The notes beneath the pieces are model-generated. The model had not been told where the DNA came from, searched no databases, and saw only the letters and a list, made by a program, of their open reading frames with translations. Below are positions 31,658 to 34,517 of a DNA stretch of 34,517 bases, in pieces; position 1 is the first letter of the stretch; the number at the start of each line of letters is the position of its first letter. The stretch comes from Bordetella parapertussis (GTDB taxonomy: Bacteria > Pseudomonadota > Gammaproteobacteria > Burkholderiales > Burkholderiaceae_C). The translations under genes were made by a program, and so were the position numbers. The stretch lies in assembly GCA_945890735.1 (NCBI GenBank), contig CAMDCZ010000021.1, positions 1-34,517 of the forward strand, in the 5' to 3' direction.

Positions 31658-32092
31658 CTATGCCTGTCGTGACCACGCTTCAGGTTTTGCTGCCGCAGCA
31701 GTATTTGGGGCAAATACCCCGCTTTTCGGCGCGATAGACGCACTTGCCGTTGTGGCAGTTGTCACAGGCTTATTGGGCGCGAGTGTTTGTTGACGCTGAG
31801 CCAGACTCAGAGCTTGAGGGTTTGCAGCTGGGGGTTGACTGGGCTTGACGCTGGGGTTGGCTGGGGGTTGGGCTTTCTTAGGCGGGGGTGGTTTGGGGGA
31901 GGGCATGGGTGCAGCTGATCTGCTTTTGCCTTTACGACCACCCCGAGGTTTCAGCTTGGCCTTGGCAGCTTTGGCCTGCGCAGCTTGTGCTTGTTGCTGT
32001 CTCTGGGTTTCAATGGCCTGCCAAACATTGTCACTGACCAGTCGCCACAAAGCCATTTGATCTTCGGCACTGGCAATTTCATTGATACGCAT
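31658..32092 (-). CDS. Pro/Ala/Lys-rich accessory protein of unknown function
   Basis: A 144-residue protein. A short ordered-looking N-terminus (MRINEIASAEDQMALWRLVSDNVWQAI, about 1-27) could form two helices; after it comes an Ala/Gln/Lys-rich helix and then a long low-complexity part rich in Pro, Ala, Lys and Ser that ought to be disordered and basic. I know no function. The start is the ATG at 32092, preferred over the TTG two codons earlier because AAGGAG lies 6 bases before it. It faces the metal cassette (convergent) and precedes nothing on its strand. Similar proteins are common in mobile elements, but I cannot name a match. Confidence 0.6.
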   Translation of the reverse strand: MRINEIASAEDQMALWRLVSDNVWQAIETQRQQQAQAAQAKAAKAKLKPRGGRKGKSRSAAPMPSPKPPPPKKAQPPANPSVKPSQPPAANPQALSLAQRQQTLAPNKPVTTATTASASIAPKSGVFAPNTAAAAKPEAWSRQA

Positions 32093-32179
32093 CCCCAACT
32101 CCTTTTCTTTTATTTATTAGAAAAGTACTCAGGGCATATACAAAAACCTAGGCCGTGTTGTTCCAGCCCGGGTTCAGGT

Positions 32180-32196
32180 TGTCGGTTCAACCGACA
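32180..32196. repeat. Short inverted repeat related to the one at 27812
   Basis: TGTCGGT and ACCGACA surround three bases (32180-32196); together with the following CT it shares CCGACACT and the mirrored TGTCGG with 27812-27830. It lies between two minus-strand genes. Whether it is a dispersed repeat, a binding site or a chance similarity is not known. Confidence 0.4.
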
Positions 32197-32205
32197 CTGC
32201 GTGAA

Positions 32206-32230
32206 CAGGCCTGAAATTCAATCAGGCCTG
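32206..32230 (-). terminator. Hairpin behind the DUF6641-like gene
   Basis: Nine-base arms CAGGCCTGA and TCAGGCCTG around a seven-base loop lie five bases beyond the stop of the minus-strand gene. The minus-strand tail (TTCACG) is T-poor, so it is a moderate terminator candidate. Confidence 0.6.
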
Positions 32231-32234
32231 ATGT

Positions 32235-32672
32235 TTATTTGCCAAAGCCCTCACGCAGCTTGTTGCTGGCAGACTCAATTTGGGTGTCAAGCTCTCCAGC
32301 TTCTACTGCCCGCTTGATCAGTTCCAAGGTTGGAATCAAGTCTGTGTGTGCAGCAACTTCAATTGTGCTTTTGCCTTTGGCGAGCTCAACCACTTTTGCG
32401 CCATAGCGAACATTCAGTGCAATCTTGCCGTTGTCCCCGTTCCACCACCATGCACGAACACGCTTAGGCAGTTCAACGCTGCGACGCAGGCCATCTTGAT
32501 CTGTCACAGTGCGAAAGCGAGTGGTGGTGAATTCTTTGCCTTCCAAGTGGGCTTGCGCCAGTTGGATCTGCTCCCATAACTTCTTGCACAGCTTGTTGCG
32601 GCGCTGTGCTGCGGGGTTCATCACCTGTGACTTCTTGCTGGTGCTCAGCTTGAGAGTTGCGATTGTGCTCAT
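32235..32672 (-). CDS. DUF6641-like accessory protein
   Basis: A 145-residue cytoplasmic protein. It starts MSTIATLKLSTSKK, then AAQRRNKLCKKLWEQIQLAQA (a basic helix), RTVTDQDGLRRSVELPKRVRAWWWNGDNGKIALNVRYGAKVVELAKGK, and a C-terminal helical part. From memory this matches DUF6641, a family seen on plasmids and integrative elements of Proteobacteria; its function is unknown. The start is set at 32672 because AAGGAG lies 8 bases upstream; the frame extends to 32726 but without a ribosome site. It is the right-hand gene of the minus-strand pair and supports the accessory nature of this region. Confidence 0.65.
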   Translation of the reverse strand: MSTIATLKLSTSKKSQVMNPAAQRRNKLCKKLWEQIQLAQAHLEGKEFTTTRFRTVTDQDGLRRSVELPKRVRAWWWNGDNGKIALNVRYGAKVVELAKGKSTIEVAAHTDLIPTLELIKRAVEAGELDTQIESASNKLREGFGK

Positions 32673-33921
32673 GTCATTTGCTCCTTGTTTGTTAATGACA
32701 AAAACAACTTTAGTTTCGACCAGCATTTCTGGGCAACCACGATGTCATGGAAACCCGAAAGACCTCTGGGACTTTGCCCAAAATCACATAAAAATCACCA
32801 GAATTTCAATAGCTTTTATTTGGTCTAGCTAAATAAACATGACAGGCAAATCAAAAAACTGGATTTGTGCTGCCATTTATTACTACCGAAACCAAGAGCC
32901 GCGTCACTCAGTTGAACTTGACGCCCTAGACCTGGACATTGGTGTTCGCAGGGACGGAAATTCTGAGCGGTAGCAGAGACTTGTTGTCACTACCCGTTGA
33001 GGATGCTGTTGGGAGTTGCTGACCAATTGACACAAGAATCTATTCAAGCACCAAGGTGATGGACTCAATGTCCATGCACCACGAGCAAGCCCTGCCTACA
33101 CAGCAACTTGCAAACCCTGCGGCCAGTTGGCACTTCGGCTGTCGCAGACTGTTGCGTTTCATTAGCAGCACATAAAAGGAGACCGCGAAACCGCCCTTGC
33201 CTAATTAGGTTGTGCTGAAGTGCTGTGGTAACGAACTCAGCGAAAGAGTGTTGCCCAAAAAACTGAGCCTGTGTGCACAAGGCTCAGTGTGGGTTGAATC
33301 TAGCGAAAGCCCTTGAACACCAGTCACAGTTTCAAGCATCAACACAATATCAAATTAAATTGACAATTCAAACTCTAGTATCAAATAGGAAATAAATGTG
33401 CTGAAACAAATCCTTGAGCGATCAGCGAAAAGGGATTTGTGAAAGCACAAGCGAGCTGCAAGGCTCGCTATCAATACACCATGAATGGATTCAGCAATTT
33501 TACAAATGGCATCGTGCGAGTTCAGTTATGTAACCTCAGGAGTGGTTAAAAATCACCACCATGAAAAGTCAAGTACTGGGTGCTAATTTTTCGCAGCTGA
33601 AAAAATTAGCAATGCAGACCTCATTTGGGCAAACAGCAGCTGCGTCAAATCAGCCCTACAGCACAAGATCTCGTGAGCCCAGCACCCTACTACCCAGCTG
33701 ATCAAAAACTGCTTGTAGGGCTGCTAAATACATCGTGGCGTAAGAGCCACGAGTTATCCACAGACGCTCATACAAAAACCTCACTAAATCCGCATTTCAT
33801 GAGGTTATTGCGTAACGCATTGATTTCATTGACCCGAAGCAGTTTCGGGTTTCAGGTTGTCCAGACCATATCAAAGAAAACAAACTGTAGCTCTGTATTT
33901 ATTACTTTTAGGAGCACAGAA
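32673..33921. other. Long region without convincing genes, rich in hairpins
   Basis: About 1.2 kb with no recognisable protein. Two short plus-strand reading frames exist, 32839-32973 (44 codons) and 33561-33701 (46 codons), without good ribosome sites. Structure is abundant: a minus-strand terminator at 33256-33288, a long imperfect hairpin at 33398-33448 (arms GTGCT-gaa-ACAAATCC and its partner with a 3x3 internal loop), hairpins at 33450-33469 (AGCGAGC/GCTCGCT), 33582-33610 (10-base arms GCTAATTTTT/AAAAATTAGC) and 33733-33752 (TCGTGGC/GCCACGA), a 9-base inverted repeat at 33652/33714, and one DnaA-box-like TTATCCACA at 33754. The motif AGCGAAA recurs near 33239, 33302 and 33424. Such a region beside a recombinase may hold an attachment site or small RNA. 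Confidence 0.55.
33256..33288 (-). terminator. Intrinsic terminator for leftward transcription
   Basis: Nine-base arms ACTGAGCCT and AGGCTCAGT with a nine-base loop; on the minus strand the hairpin is directly followed by a run of Ts (six including the last stem base), the hallmark of Rho-independent termination. On the plus strand no T-run follows. No minus-strand gene ends here, which points to an unannotated leftward transcript from the right. Confidence 0.6.
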
Positions 33922-34494
33922 ATGAAACAAGCAAAAACACTCACAGCAGCAGAACTGCGCCGTGTTACTGATTCCATAGCCACAAGGGCTCATGCAGCCC
34001 GCAACAGAGCCATGCTGATGATGACCCATTTAGCGGGTCTGCGTGTCGGTGAAGTAGCCCAACTCACTTGGACGGATGTGATCAACGCAGAAGGGCGGGT
34101 GCGCGAAGAGGTGCGTTTGAATGCCGATCAGACCAAGGGCAGACATCCACGCACCGTGTACATCAGTCCCAAGCTGCAAAAGGAATTACAAACCTATGCC
34201 AGTTCAGTCAAGCAGCGCGAAGATTCAGCTGCGTTCTTTTACACCCAGAAACACCCACGCCGAGGCTTTACGCCCAACACATTGGCTCAGCACTTCCTGA
34301 ACATGTATCGGGTGGCTGGCATTGATGGTGCCAGTAGCCACAGTGGCCGCAGGACTTTTGCTACATCACTCAGCAGCCGAGGAGCCAGCATCAGGGTGCT
34401 GATGAAAATCCTAGGACACCGCAACATATCGACCACTATCGGATATGTGGACGCCAGCGACGACATGCTGCGCCGCGCAGTTGAGTTGGTGTAA
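33922..34494 (+). CDS. Short tyrosine recombinase/integrase (catalytic domain only)
   Basis: A 190-residue site-specific recombinase. All catalytic residues of the family are present: Arg41 in GLRVGEVAQL, Lys72 in the TKGRHPR turn, His140 and Arg143 in HSGRRTF, His166 in LGHRNIS and the nucleophile Tyr175 in TTIGYVDAS. The usual N-terminal core-binding (SAM-like) domain is missing; the size is like that of the FimB/FimE inversion enzymes. The frame is open upstream to 33625, but that part shows no domain, and an AGGAG site lies 8 bases before the ATG at 33922, so the short form is preferred. Substrate sites are unknown. It could mobilise the region, invert a nearby segment or be an orphan. 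Confidence 0.86.
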   Translation: MKQAKTLTAAELRRVTDSIATRAHAARNRAMLMMTHLAGLRVGEVAQLTWTDVINAEGRVREEVRLNADQTKGRHPRTVYISPKLQKELQTYASSVKQREDSAAFFYTQKHPRRGFTPNTLAQHFLNMYRVAGIDGASSHSGRRTFATSLSSRGASIRVLMKILGHRNISTTIGYVDASDDMLRRAVELV

Positions 34495-34517
34495 AGCTCG
34501 CAGCGTCACTCAAAACT

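Noticed and set aside
33065..33280. Minus-strand frame of 71 codons
   Set aside because: No ribosome site, no recognisable motif, and it lies across the minus-strand terminator region; treated as chance.
32680..33480. CRISPR array or tandem repeats in the non-coding region
   Set aside because: The only recurring element is a seven-base AGCGAAA at irregular distances; there are no regular repeats and spacers and no cas genes.
33754..33762. DnaA box TTATCCACA as sign of a replication origin
   Set aside because: A single nine-base match is expected by chance in a window of this size; no iterons, rep gene or further boxes are seen.
27611..34494. Genomic island integrated at the tRNA-Met gene by the recombinase
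   Set aside because: Islands normally insert at the tRNA 3' end, here at 27611 on the far side; the cassette lies beyond the 5' end, and no repeat of the tRNA 3' sequence is seen near the recombinase.

Overview
The window looks like chromosomal DNA of a betaproteobacterium of the order Burkholderiales, most likely a Comamonadaceae relative (Limnohabitans/Rhodoferax-like). This is inferred from gene content (paaABCDE-paaZ with PaaX, a Sox gene set, a PF10118 diiron-type protein, ATGA-coupled operons) and from general sequence flavour; no 16S gene or other definitive marker is present. The first ~27.6 kb read as tightly packed core or semi-core genome. From about 27.7 kb to the right end the DNA is visibly more AT-rich, its genes are less familiar, and it ends with a short tyrosine recombinase, so it reads as an accessory region.

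Layout: (1) 1-275, minus: 5' part of a cysteine/3-mercaptopropionate dioxygenase-type gene cut by the window edge, divergent from aroE (377-1240). (2) 1242-5551, minus: one apparent seven-gene operon: secreted protein of unknown function, PF10118 metal-dependent hydrolase-like protein, HSL-type esterase, then soxX, soxY, soxZ, soxA. soxB and soxCD are not in the window, and this SoxY lacks the usual GGCGG carrier tail although its cysteine is kept. (3) 5680-6969: a periplasmic pentapeptide-repeat protein convergent with a TerC-family membrane protein. (4) 7033-12071, minus: five membrane/envelope genes, mostly overlapping (PAP2 phosphatase, UPF0104-type flippase-like protein, GT2, GT39, second PAP2), which look like a lipid-linked sugar transfer system; a UDP-glucuronate-epimerase-like gene diverges from it. 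(5) 13162-15021: a small SET-domain protein convergent with a two-gene unit (Cys-cluster YkgJ-type protein and a protein with a GNAT/ATE-like C-terminus). (6) 15146-19496, minus: RND efflux adaptor and pump without an outer-membrane partner. (7) 19562-26548: paaX divergent from paaABCDE-paaZ (phenylacetyl-CoA epoxidase and ring-opening enzyme), with a long inverted repeat in the shared promoter region. (8) 26602-27558: secreted HExxH protein, a strong bidirectional-looking terminator, and an elongator-type tRNA-Met(CAU) on the minus strand.

The accessory part begins with a plus-strand cassette (27936-31590): a DMT transporter with a very His-rich C-terminal tail, a His-rich small secreted protein, a HupE/UreJ-type membrane protein, a small secreted Cys/His protein (DUF6488-like), a Cys/His-rich small protein and a four-helix membrane protein (DUF6803-like). 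Together they suggest a transition-metal import or handling system with no regulator in view. Two minus-strand accessory genes follow (a Pro/Ala-rich protein and a DUF6641-like protein), then ~1.2 kb with no convincing gene but several hairpins, including a minus-strand intrinsic terminator that suggests a leftward small RNA, and finally a 190-residue tyrosine recombinase that lacks an N-terminal core-binding domain.

The best candidates for something under-described are the metal cassette (function inferred from His/Cys content and HupE/DMT kinship), the structured non-coding region beside the minimal recombinase, and the SET/ATE-like/Cys-cluster neighbourhood. All product calls rest on motifs recognised by eye; nothing was searched against databases.
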